Positions 46,799-56,196 of a stretch of 64,000 bases of DNA are shown piece by piece (within the stretch, counting starts at the first letter, position 1; every line of letters begins with the position of its first letter). The stretch is from Cylindrotheca closterium. Its lineage: Eukaryota > Bacillariophyta > Bacillariophyceae > Bacillariales > Bacillariaceae. A program made the position numbers and the translations under genes. The notes below the pieces were generated by a model. It searched no databases and was not told the DNA's origin. It saw only the letters and a list, made by a program, of their open reading frames with translations. The DNA lies in assembly GCA_933822405.4 (NCBI GenBank), contig CAKOGP040002313.1, positions 459,545 through 523,544 of the forward strand, read 5' to 3'.

Positions 46799-49057
46799 TT
46801 AGGTCTTGTGGACAATGAAAGCTTTCCCTGTAGCCTTCTGAGTTTTCTTGAGAGCTCCAAGGGTTCCTGCAGTTGTCCCTTTAGAAGCCATACGAGCTTC
46901 GGCTTGCTCCCGTTGAATCTGTCGCAGACGTTTGTCTTCCTTTTTCTTGCTACCAGCATGTCCATGGAATTGGTAACATAGATCTCGATAGGCTTCTTTC
47001 GAAGTGAGCAATCTTCCATGCTTGTCTCTGTATTCTAGCTTGATTTCACGACCGGCAAATTCCTTGTCCTTGTCATTAGCATTCCTCCCAATCTTTACAA
47101 CCTTTTTTAGATCCAATGCTTCGTAATTCTCGTAGTTTCGTTCATCCTTCGCACGCCCACGAAGCTCTTCCTTTCCAGCATGTTTCTTTATCTCGCCTGT
47201 TTGCTTCAACATGGACACGAAACTTGATAGGCCTCTTCCAACTCCTGCAGCTTCAGATGCTGTTCCTTCTAGTGCAGGGGTGTCATCCTCGTCGACTTCT
47301 TTTGCAAGCTCATGGATATCCAGATTCTCTTCTTCTTCTGCTTCCTTCATTTCGACGTCTTCCACCTTCGGTGCTATGTCCTTGGGAGCAGACTTGATCT
47401 CAATCTTGATACCAGAAGTGTTTGGTGCTGGTTTGGTTTTTGACCGCTCTTCTTGCTGAGCACGTGCCTGGATGGCTCGAGTAAATTCACGAGTATCATC
47501 AGTTGAAAAGGAGATTCCAGACGACGACGGGGCATGATCTGGTTTGACTGCAGCATCCTCTGACTGTTTCAACGCTGCAGCTACAGCATCGGCTCCCTTT
47601 GCTTTTGGTTTGTTCAATTCTCTTAATCGGTTCAGTCTTCGTGCCTTTGCTAGAGCTGCATTCAAGAAAGAATCGTCGGGTTCTTCGTCAAACCAATCCT
47701 CCTCAACCTTTGGTTTCTTCTTTTCTTGAAATGCCAATCTTGTTCGTTCATTCCCCTTATCCATAATATCATCGTAGCGTGCTCTTTTCTCCCTCGCTTC
47801 CTCTTTTACATCGCCATCTGTCATGATATGATCATTGGACTCTTCCTCGTCCACCTTCCGCCGTTTTCGCATTCCTGTTACTTCCGCAGAGGCAGTCTCC
47901 TCTAGATGCTGAAGCAGATTACCATTTTGAGTTCCAGGCGCTTCAACCTTTTCTTCCTCGTCATCACTGTCCATTTTGCGTCGACGCTGTTTCTTACTCT
48001 TCTTATCCTTCTTCTTCTTCTTTTTGAATTTACCATCCTTCTTGAGCTTTCGCTTGGCTCGTTCAGCGTCCTCCTCTTCGACCGTCATGTAGTCACTAGC
48101 TGCTACGTCAGCCTTTGTGGGAAGCAATGAGATGGCTTTTCCTCGCTGGATGGCATCGAAATCAGTTATCTTTTCTTCTTTCTCTCTTGTACTACCAAGT
48201 CGGAATCCTAGTCTTGACGGTTGGTCCTCGTCTTCATTGTCCCCCAAGAACAGATTTCCGCGCTCCTTGCGGGAAGGACCCAAGGTTCCTCCAAGTTCTT
48301 CAAACTCTTCATCATCAAAGCCAGCATATCCGCCAGCCCTTCCCATACCCATTTCGAGCATGCGCTTCTTCCGAAGGCCATCCTGTTGTTTCTTTTGGTC
48401 TCTCAAGTTGTCATTCTCGAGGGTGTCTTCTGCTTCGTTCAAACCCGTGGCCTTATTCGACTCATTCTTTTCCAAAAGTGGAGCATCTGCCAAGGTTAGA
48501 ACTGTTGTAGAACCAGCCTCGAGTTCGGACATCTTATGGGAAACTTGCATTCCCTCAAGATCGTTGTCATCGTACCTTTCATTAGTTTTGGTTGTTTTCT
48601 TTGTCTTGGACTTTTTCGGCGCCTCATCCTTTTGTTGTCGCATTTTTTCCGCCCAAGAGAGAGCTGACTTATCCGCATCATCCGAAAGCGTTTGAGACCC
48701 AAAGGTTTTGGCAGCTCCTCGTTGGACATCTCTTTGCAGTCTGGCTTCGCTGATGCGTGCTGCTGCCTCTTTAGCAGCGCCGTCATTTGTAGCAGGTTTG
48801 TGCACTACTTCCTTTCCAGAACCTGATCGTAAAGGCTTGAGACCTAGTTTATCTCGAAGTTTGTTGGTTTCGTCAATGGACATTTCCAGCACTTCGTCTG
48901 CCTTTGATGCAGATTCGGAGATCTCATTTCGAGACGCTTGTTCCTCTATTGATTGAAATGGAACAGGTTCTCTACTCAATCGTAGCGGGGCCAATCCAAG
49001 CTCAGCTCGAAGCTTGTTGGTTTCTTCGACGGAAAGCTCAATCACTTCCTCTGGCAT
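46799..49057 (-). CDS. SART1: SART1 / Snu66, U4/U6.U5 tri-snRNP protein
   Basis: A 752-residue single exon. SART1/Snu66 joins the tri-snRNP and is needed for its recruitment to the prespliceosome. The N-terminal hallmark ETNKLRxxLGLxPLR occurs twice: SVEETNKLRAELGLAPLR (about 9-26) and SIDETNKLRDKLGLKPLR (about 60-77). Other marks: NDLEGMQVSHKMSELEAGST, then TVLTLADAPLLE, KKRMLEMGMG with YAGFDDEEFEE, and the conserved end RLLTSKEAYRDLCYQFHGHA, GSKKKEDKRLRQ and LKKTQKATGKAFIVH. The middle is charged and low-complexity. The duplicated start motif is unusual. Confidence 0.95.
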   Translation of the reverse strand: MPEEVIELSVEETNKLRAELGLAPLRLSREPVPFQSIEEQASRNEISESASKADEVLEMSIDETNKLRDKLGLKPLRSGSGKEVVHKPATNDGAAKEAAARISEARLQRDVQRGAAKTFGSQTLSDDADKSALSWAEKMRQQKDEAPKKSKTKKTTKTNERYDDNDLEGMQVSHKMSELEAGSTTVLTLADAPLLEKNESNKATGLNEAEDTLENDNLRDQKKQQDGLRKKRMLEMGMGRAGGYAGFDDEEFEELGGTLGPSRKERGNLFLGDNEDEDQPSRLGFRLGSTREKEEKITDFDAIQRGKAISLLPTKADVAASDYMTVEEEDAERAKRKLKKDGKFKKKKKKDKKSKKQRRRKMDSDDEEEKVEAPGTQNGNLLQHLEETASAEVTGMRKRRKVDEEESNDHIMTDGDVKEEAREKRARYDDIMDKGNERTRLAFQEKKKPKVEEDWFDEEPDDSFLNAALAKARRLNRLRELNKPKAKGADAVAAALKQSEDAAVKPDHAPSSSGISFSTDDTREFTRAIQARAQQEERSKTKPAPNTSGIKIEIKSAPKDIAPKVEDVEMKEAEEEENLDIHELAKEVDEDDTPALEGTASEAAGVGRGLSSFVSMLKQTGEIKKHAGKEELRGRAKDERNYENYEALDLKKVVKIGRNANDKDKEFAGREIKLEYRDKHGRLLTSKEAYRDLCYQFHGHAGSKKKEDKRLRQIQREQAEARMASKGTTAGTLGALKKTQKATGKAFIVHKT

Positions 49058-49301
49058 CTTGAGAAACCAACCACTACTTTGTGGTGCTTATTCGTTGAGT
49101 GTGTTGTGGTTAACCTGTAATGGATTAATCTCGTCAAACGTGCTGCTATTGCACCCCGATCGATTTTTAGGCACCGCGCGACCCCGCGCAATGCTCTCTT
49201 GGACTTGTTGCATAGTCTCCTTGACACTCATACGAAGTACTGGTACTCTAGTTATTTACATCGGTAGGTACATATTCTATTTGGATCTAAGTGTGTACAA
49301 A

Positions 49302-51723
49302 TTAACTACTGTGAAACTTCTTTTCTGCTGCGGCGTAGTCCTTCAACAATTGGCAGGGCTCAAACTGTGGTCCGTACTTGTCGGCAAAACCATGCATCAT
49401 GTCAACATAGTTGCCGACTCCAACTTGGTCGAGGTAACGGAATGGACCACCTCGGAATGGTGCAAATCCAGTTCCAAACACAAGGCCAATGTCTCCGACC
49501 ACTGGGTTTTCAATAATGTCATCTTCCAAGCACTTGGCAGCTTCGTTGACAAAGCGCGACACTATTCTGTCTTGGACCTCCTTTTCGCTCAAACCAAGAT
49601 CTTGTTGAACAAATCCCTTGACGTATGCTTCAACCTCGGGGCTGATAGTCTTTTTCTTTCCCTTATATGTGTAGAAACCTTGGCCACTCTTCTTTCCGAG
49701 CCATCCCTTTCCAATCATATCTTTCATGAGGCTGATGTCACCTCCTCCCATGCGATCACCAAGGTCCGCATTCGACAAGAATCCAGCTACATGAGAAGTA
49801 ACGTCAATTCCAACTTCATCAGCAAGTGTGACTGGTCCCACTGGCATTCCAAAGTTCTTCAAAGCCTTGTCTAGGGCTTCCAACTTGACACCATCCCGGA
49901 CCACTGCGGATACCTCGACCAAAAATGGCCCAAGACAACGGTTGACGTAAAATCCTGGAACGTCCTTCACCATGATGCAAGTCTTGCCTTGCTTGGATCC
50001 AACTTCAAATGCGGTTGCCTTGGTAGCATCACTAGTTCCTTCATGTGGAATAATTTCCAACAATGGCATGGATGGAACTGGAGAAAAGTAGTGCATACCA
50101 ATGATGTTCTCTGGTCGCTTGGCACCTTGAGCAATGTCGGCAATAGGAATGGCAGAAGTGTTGGTGGCAAAAATACAATGGTCAGGAGTCTGACTTTCAA
50201 CGTCAGCCACAATCTTTCGCTTCAAATCGAGATCTTCAAACACAGCTTCGATCACCATACCAGCGCGAGCAAAATGTGCTGGTGTGGCAGGATTATCATC
50301 GGTCAATCCAATCACATTGGATGACGCAATGTTGTGCTTGAACTTGGTCATGCGTCTTCTCTTGAGTTTCTTGTCCCAGTTGCCCTTCATGTAGGATTGA
50401 CCTCTTCCAACAGCTTCGTCGTTTCGGTCCTTGAGCAAAACTGTCACTCCCTTTTCGGCGGTCACTTGAGCGATACCTGCTCCCATGAGTCCAGCTCCCA
50501 TGACGGCAACTGTATTCACTGGTCGTGCGGCGTCTTTGCCAAAGTTGTGTTTCTTCATTTGGGTCATTCCATCAAAGATGCCAATTAGGGCTTCTGACTC
50601 TGGAGTGGCTGCCAGCTTGGCAAATTGTTCCCGCTCATTCTTGTACTTAGTGGCTGGGTTGGCAAGTCCGTGTTGGACACACTGAATGATGGAATAGGGA
50701 GCTGGGTAGTTTCCGTTGGTGTTCTTCGCGACCATCTTGTCAATTTGATTCCAAATGAGTTTCTGTCCAATTGGATTATCTTCCAAAAGTCGGTTCATGA
50801 GACTCTTCTTTTTTCTCTTGGGCTTTAGTTTTCCAGTGGCAAGATCGATGGCCGATTGGATGGCCACCGATTCGACGGATTGCGAGGCAACGACCAAATC
50901 CACCAAACCCATCTTTTTGGCCTTGTCGGGTCGAACGTCCTTTCCAGTCAGCATCATGTCCATGGCATTTTGCAGGCCGACAAGTTCGTGTAGGTTTTGA
51001 GTTCCACCAAAGCCAGGAAGAAGACCAAGCTTGACTTCGGGTAGACCCAATTTGGTCTTGGGAGAATCGGAAGCGACACGGTAGTCACACCACCTGAAAC
51101 ACGCATAATGAAAACGAACAACAGGATGTGGTTAGACATTGGTGTACAGCCACCACAATAGAGAGTATAAGCAAATGAAGGCATCTCACTTACATTGTCC
51201 ACTCCAAACCTCCACCCAGTGCTGGACCATCAATGGCACAGACAAGAGGAATCTTCTTATCCTTCATCAATTGAAAGAAATCCATTCCTTCTTCAATGAG
51301 CCCGACCAAGTCTTGCTTGTTTTCGACTGCCTTCAAATCAAAGATATCGGCACCGGCAATGAACATACCGGGTTTGCCAGACGAAAAGACGACAGCCTTG
51401 ACTTCAGCATTATTGGCGATTTCATTTTCCCACATGACGCGGGCTTCTCGTGACATGTCAAAGCTAATCGAATTGACAGACTTTGGGCCGTCAAATCGAA
51501 TGACGGCGACACCTTCGGGTGTCATTTCGATATCCTGAAAGAATTCATACTTGCGCCCAGCTTTTGGCTCAAAGGAAGGTGGTGGAGCCCGGATTGTCTC
51601 TTCGGCTTCGACCGCAGCAGTTGATTGAAATCTTGCGGGGAGAGCGCTGATGGTGGGATGCACTCTTTGACAAAGGAAGGCTCCCCTGGCAGCCTTTCTT
51701 GCTGCTAGTCTACCTAGCATCAT
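49302..51723 (-). CDS. HADHA: mitochondrial trifunctional enzyme alpha subunit
   Basis: Exons 51194-51723 and 49302-51093 join across a 100-bp GT-AG intron and give 773 residues. The protein carries long-chain enoyl-CoA hydratase and 3-hydroxyacyl-CoA dehydrogenase for mitochondrial beta-oxidation. A basic presequence (MMLGRLAARKAARGAFLCQR) supports mitochondria. The hydratase part keeps both catalytic Glu: DGPALGGGLEW and, after the splice, KLGLPEVKLGLLPGFGGTQ. The dehydrogenase part has VNTVAVMGAGLMGAGIAQVT (NAD motif), FATNTSAIPIADIA, NIIGMHYFSPVPSMPLLEII (catalytic His) and VPGFYVNRCLGPFLVE. It ends with GTGFAPFRGGPFRYLDQVG. It lies tandem behind SART1 on the minus strand. Confidence 0.95.
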
Positions 51724-52087
51724 CTTGGTTGTTGGTTTGTATCTTTCGGATGCTCCGAAGGATGGATTTTATGCTGGTGGTAAAGAATATTCGTTGATGG
51801 GAACTGAGAATGCAAATATTAGCGAAGATTGGGATCTTCCTTGGCACTTTTGAAGACGCGTCACTTGACACCAAAGAAAGGCGAAGGAAGCCCTTTCGAA
51901 CACTTCGACTAAAGTAAAAACCAAAACAATTTCTGAAACACACCGTATAATCCTACGTAAGTAGTAGGCAACGTCACGAACTAAGCCTAAACAAGTACAT
52001 TCATATTTTTTAACAGGGTTGTCGTACAACTTCGTGGATTTGGTACCAAGCCATCAAAACATCAAATGGCCATTTTCATCATGACCT

Positions 52088-52240
52088 TCCGACCCCTTGT
52101 TGACATCCACCTTATCACTCCTGCCTCAATGTTTTAGTAGAATATCCTTCTGAATATATCACACAAGAGAAATATCGAAAAATAGTGAGGCGGGAAGGAA
52201 GCGGTCCTATCGAAATCTACCAAAATGGCGGATGGTTCGA
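52088..52240 (+). repeat. diverged direct repeat, copy 1
   Basis: About 153 bp sharing ordered blocks with 52438-52590: CGACCCC(A/T)TGTTG, then AGAATA, TCACA(C/T)AAGA(G/A)AAATATCG, and GAAATCTACCAAAA(T/A)GGC. Blocks keep order and near-equal spacing, so this is a duplication or two copies of one element. Confidence 0.65.
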
Positions 52241-52437
52241 AAGCATCGTTATGGCAAGCCTTGAGGCCAATGTATTCATCATGCACTGCAAGACAATGTA
52301 TGAGAAGGTAGTATTTGTTCTCTACTTTTATTTTGAATCATGTGACCATTGAATGCTTTGGTATTGTTGGTTTCCTTGGTCCCCAAAAGGACCGCTTAAA
52401 CCCGGCATCAACTTTTGAAAGGTTGTTTTCGAAACCT

Positions 52438-52590
52438 TTCGACCCCATGTTGTCATCGACAAAACATCGGGCATCTCTATTTTTTTTCAGAATACGCTTT
52501 TAAACTCATCACATAAGAAAAATATCGAAAAACACAGAGATGATCGATGAGTCCAAGTAGTGAAATCTACCAAAAAGGCTGATGAATGGA
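52438..52590 (+). repeat. diverged direct repeat, copy 2
   Basis: Second copy, starting 350 bp after the first, with the same block order. The sequence between the copies is unrelated. No terminal inverted repeats or coding remnant are visible. Confidence 0.65.
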
Positions 52591-53206
52591 TTTGTTGGCA
52601 ACCGGTTCGTTGATCTTTAGCATGTCCCCATGACCGCCATGGAGGCATAAACCACTCAACAATACACCGGTCCCTTCTATTAGTCCTTAGCGACAGAGAA
52701 ATTTGCGAATTGACCTTAGATGATTTGGCCTATACCTACCTCCAGAAGCCAATTTCCTGCTGACCCCATTTCGAGGAGTTCCGGTGACTTGGTTGAATTT
52801 TTCGGAATTCCATGCAATATAGACCAATGTTCCTAATTTAAAGTACATATATCTGTAACATATATACATAAGATAAATGTTGCACGTTGAAATATCAAGA
52901 TTCGTATGACAACAAGGTCGTTTGTGAGGTTTGGGGCTCTTTCCTCTAGAGAGTCTTTTTTGGGAAGATCTCACAATTTGAGCACATCCGATTCAATCGA
53001 CCTCAAGGTTTTGTACCACGGCTACGAGTTTTCTACGGTAGGCAGTCAGATCTTGCAACGATTTTTTTGAAGTGTTCTACGGTTAAGTGCCAGACGTTGA
53101 AAACGATCGAGGAGCCGGAGGAAGCAATGATTTCTTGATTACAATGCCATCACACAATAATTGTACCTATTGTACAGTACAGTAACAAGACATTAGCAAA
53201 GCCACG

Positions 53207-54948
53207 ATGGAAGGAGGGGCTTCCAATGCACAAGGTGGTCCAAATCGACGCAATGGTCGCAATCGTCGCCGCCGAAACAACAAAAATAGCGGCAATGCCG
53301 GCAATGGCAACGGCAATAACACCAACAACACCAACACCAACAACAACAACAGGTCGCAACCACAACCGCAATCGCGGTCTCAGTCCATGGATGGATCGAT
53401 GGGAATGACCGGCAATTCAAAACCGCCCACTCCAGGAAACAACAAATCTCAATCTCCTCAACGGAATATTCACCAAGGGAAGAAAAAGTCTCGGTCGCCC
53501 AACCGCGATGGACGCTCCACCTCGCCTCTGCGTCCACACCAACGTATCCACAAGTCACAAAATCCGGACATGACGGTGGTCATCAACAGGAGCGATTTGT
53601 GGGACTCTGCTGCGCACTTTCAACCGGATGAGACCTACGTCCAACACCATCAACACCCGCAGCCCAATCTGCTTGTCAAGCCGTTTCAATTCATCCCTCA
53701 TGTTCCCAATCATCATGCTCCGTCCATTGTGACAGCTCGTGTCCCTTACAATTTGGAATCCATCAAGCCGCCACCCCAATTTGCGGATGGGCTCTTCGAT
53801 GTCTTTGACAGAGTTACGCCCAATCCCCACGACTCAAGTGTAGTCCATGACAAGTATTGGTGTCAACGCCGTCGGCTCTTTTCCAGATTTGATGCAGGCA
53901 TTCAGTTGGACTCCGAAGGATGGTTCTCGGTTACACCCGAGGTCATTGCCGATCATGTGGCTCAGCGAGTGGCCAACCTGGCCAAGCCTATTGTCCAAGC
54001 TCGGAATGATGGTTATGGGATTGTCATTATGGATGCCTTTTGTGGATGCGGGGGGAACTCGGTTGCCTTTGGCAAGATTGATACCTCTCTTGTCTCGCGT
54101 GTGGTATGCGTGGATACAGATCGTACCAAGCTCATGAAGGCCGCTCATAATGCTTCTTTGTACGGAATTCCTACCAATAAGTTGGTATTTATTGAATGCA
54201 ACTCGACCTTCATCCTAAAGTACTGCTACAAGAATGGGCAGTTTATCTTGGACCAGCCATCCACACAGCTTCCCAAGTACATGCCCAAGCCGGTTCAAAT
54301 GACACGTCATGCCGGATATCGCATTGGAGGTTTGGATCTGTTGCCCCGGCGCATTGATGCTGTCTTTATGGATCCTCCGTGAGTTTCATGGTTGTGGATA
54401 TGATGGCTTTCAGCTTTTACAGTTTCTTGTTCTCACACTTATGGCGTCGCATGTCTTTCTCCTTAATTCACAGATGGGGCGGTGTTGACTATGAGGTGTT
54501 TGGAAAGAACGGGTACGACCTCAAGAAAAATATGAAAATTCGAATTTCACCCGAAGAAGACGAATACGAAGCGGACGGAGACGGCTTTGGAGATGATTTC
54601 TTTGATACCTTTTCTACACCTACCAACCACCAAAAAATGTCGCAAAAGGCTCGCAAGGCCAACTTTAACAAGCACACGGAAGGCGACTTTATTGATGGAA
54701 TGGAAATGCTCAAAGTGGCTGCTGAAGCGACGGCATCCCGAATTGTGCTTTTTGATATGCCTCGAAATACCAACAAGGTTTCTCTTGGATTGAGTGCATA
54801 TGAGGCTGGATACAAGGGCAACATCAAGCTCGAAGAGCACTACCTCAACGGACGGCTCAAGACGGTGACTGCCTACATGGGGGCGGACTACAGTGGGCTC
54901 ATTAATAACCACAATCAGGGCAAGGATGCAGCAGAGGTACACAGTTAA
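53207..54948 (+). CDS. TGS1: trimethylguanosine synthase TGS1
   Basis: Exons 53207-54378 and 54474-54948 join across a 95-bp GT-AG intron inside the Pro codon before WGG, giving 548 residues. TGS1 converts the m7G cap of sn- and snoRNAs to the trimethyl cap. The first 200 residues are disordered, Asn/Gln/Pro-rich, with an AAC-coded Asn/Thr run. The methyltransferase domain has KYWCQRRRLFSRFDAGIQLD, WFSVTPEVIADHVA, VIMDAFCGCGGNSVAFG (SAM site), VVCVDTDRTKLMKAAHNA and, across the splice, VFMDPPWGGVDYEVF, the TGS1 catalytic motif. IVLFDMPRNTNK follows. The N-terminal extension is longer than in the minimal family. Confidence 0.95.
53313..53351 (+). repeat. AAC-type triplet run coding Asn/Thr
   Basis: An imperfect AAC/ACC triplet run in TGS1 codes an Asn/Thr tract in the disordered N-terminal region. 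Confidence 0.85.
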
Positions 54949-55018
54949 AAAGTGCCGTTTTTCAAAGGACAATGTTTAAAATAAGCTAGAATGGCAAACT
55001 TTAAGATTCGGTCTAGTT

Positions 55019-55903
55019 TTAAATGATATGAACATCTCCAAAGCTAGAACCAGAAGAAGCTGATGATTCGTCATCATAAGGTCCAGCACGAGGATTTTTG
55101 TGCGAAGTATTATTTTGGTCGCCCCATAGAGTTTTTCTTACATCATCGAATACTGATGTACGCTTCAGTCCAGACAGTTGATTTTCAAAGTGTATGGTCG
55201 ATTGGTCGTCAAAGGATGCATGGGGCATCTCCGCCATTTTGTGCTCCAATGCCAATCGTTGGACCTCTACAAAGTCGGGAGTCAGTTTGTTGATACGTTT
55301 TCGTTTTAGAAGATACGCCAACGCCACGGTCAAGAAAATGACCAGCGAAACTAAAACTGCCTCCAAGGCCGTATTGGATTCCTCTTTGATCACAATCGAA
55401 GTTCTAGTCTCGCACGAATCCCCAATGTATCCCTTCTTGCATTTACAATGATGACGCATGTCGTCCCCAGCGACACATTCACCACCATTGTAACATCGCT
55501 CCGAGTCTCCACATCCTTTGTATGGAATCTCGCATAGTGCGCCCGTGAAGTGCCCAAAACATTTACAACTATAATCTTCTGGATCGTATATTCGACCTTC
55601 GTCTATCAACAAGCCACTAGCTCCTCCCGTGGGAGCCTCATGACAATAGGATCCATTTTTACAGTCCAAAGGACAAAACCGTTCACAAGTAGGGCCAGAA
55701 AAACCAGGGCCACAAAGACAATGGCGATGAGGCACCACAGAATTGCCTTCTTGACAACTACCACCATTGAGACAATGGTCGTCATCGGAGCAAAGGTCGT
55801 GGTTGACGTGCGTTTGATCGTCGTCGGAGGCGGTAGTAGATGAAGCTGCCATGGTAACTAGCAAAATAGACTTGGCAATCGATGATAAATGGGATTTCTT
55901 CAT
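55019..55903 (-). CDS. EGF-domain type I membrane protein
   Basis: A 294-residue protein from the ATG that begins a signal peptide (MKKSHLSSIAKSILLVTMAA). Three EGF-like modules with six Cys each follow: CLNGGSCQ...CLCGPGFSGPTC, CKNGSYCH...CKCFGHFTGALC and CYNGGECV...CKCKKGYIGDSC. One membrane helix (about 195-220, AVLVSLVIFLTVALAYLLKR) and a 75-residue polar cytosolic tail come next. Diatoms have many such proteins, thought to act in adhesion or sensing; the specific role is unknown. It is divergent from V-ATPase subunit a and convergent with TGS1. Confidence 0.85.
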   Translation of the reverse strand: MKKSHLSSIAKSILLVTMAASSTTASDDDQTHVNHDLCSDDDHCLNGGSCQEGNSVVPHRHCLCGPGFSGPTCERFCPLDCKNGSYCHEAPTGGASGLLIDEGRIYDPEDYSCKCFGHFTGALCEIPYKGCGDSERCYNGGECVAGDDMRHHCKCKKGYIGDSCETRTSIVIKEESNTALEAVLVSLVIFLTVALAYLLKRKRINKLTPDFVEVQRLALEHKMAEMPHASFDDQSTIHFENQLSGLKRTSVFDDVRKTLWGDQNNTSHKNPRAGPYDDESSASSGSSFGDVHII

Positions 55904-56196
55904 TTTTCTTTTTCTTTTTTCGTTCTGCAATGGATGTTTTGTTGTTGATGACAAACAGGAACAAAACATCATTTGCCACAGTTTCGACAAGAATTTGCTT
56001 CCAACACGACTGGTTTTTGGCCGAGGTCGAAGGATTCAAAGAGTCTAAATAAGTGCTCCCCACGTGGTCTCATGCACCGATCAATCGATGATAAATGAAG
56101 TCATTGCGAGTCCAGCAAGACTCACAAAGTTCACTCGTTTCCCATCAACCTGGAAAAGGAGGAGCTACCTTCTCTACCGGTTAACAATATATCACA

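Larger units (their letters stand above)
51724..53206. other. largest gene-free interval, about 1.5 kb
   Basis: No convincing protein frame. A 28-codon ATG frame (52225-52311) exists in one of two diverged repeats but has no support. The right end should hold the TGS1 promoter, with TGTACAGTACAGTA at 53170-53183, and the left end the HADHA promoter. Confidence 0.5.

Noticed and set aside
52225..52311. 28-codon ATG frame in direct repeat copy 1
   Set aside because: Copy 2 lacks the ATG and the frame; a splice to the TTTTTTCAG at 52489 adds only a few codons before a stop.
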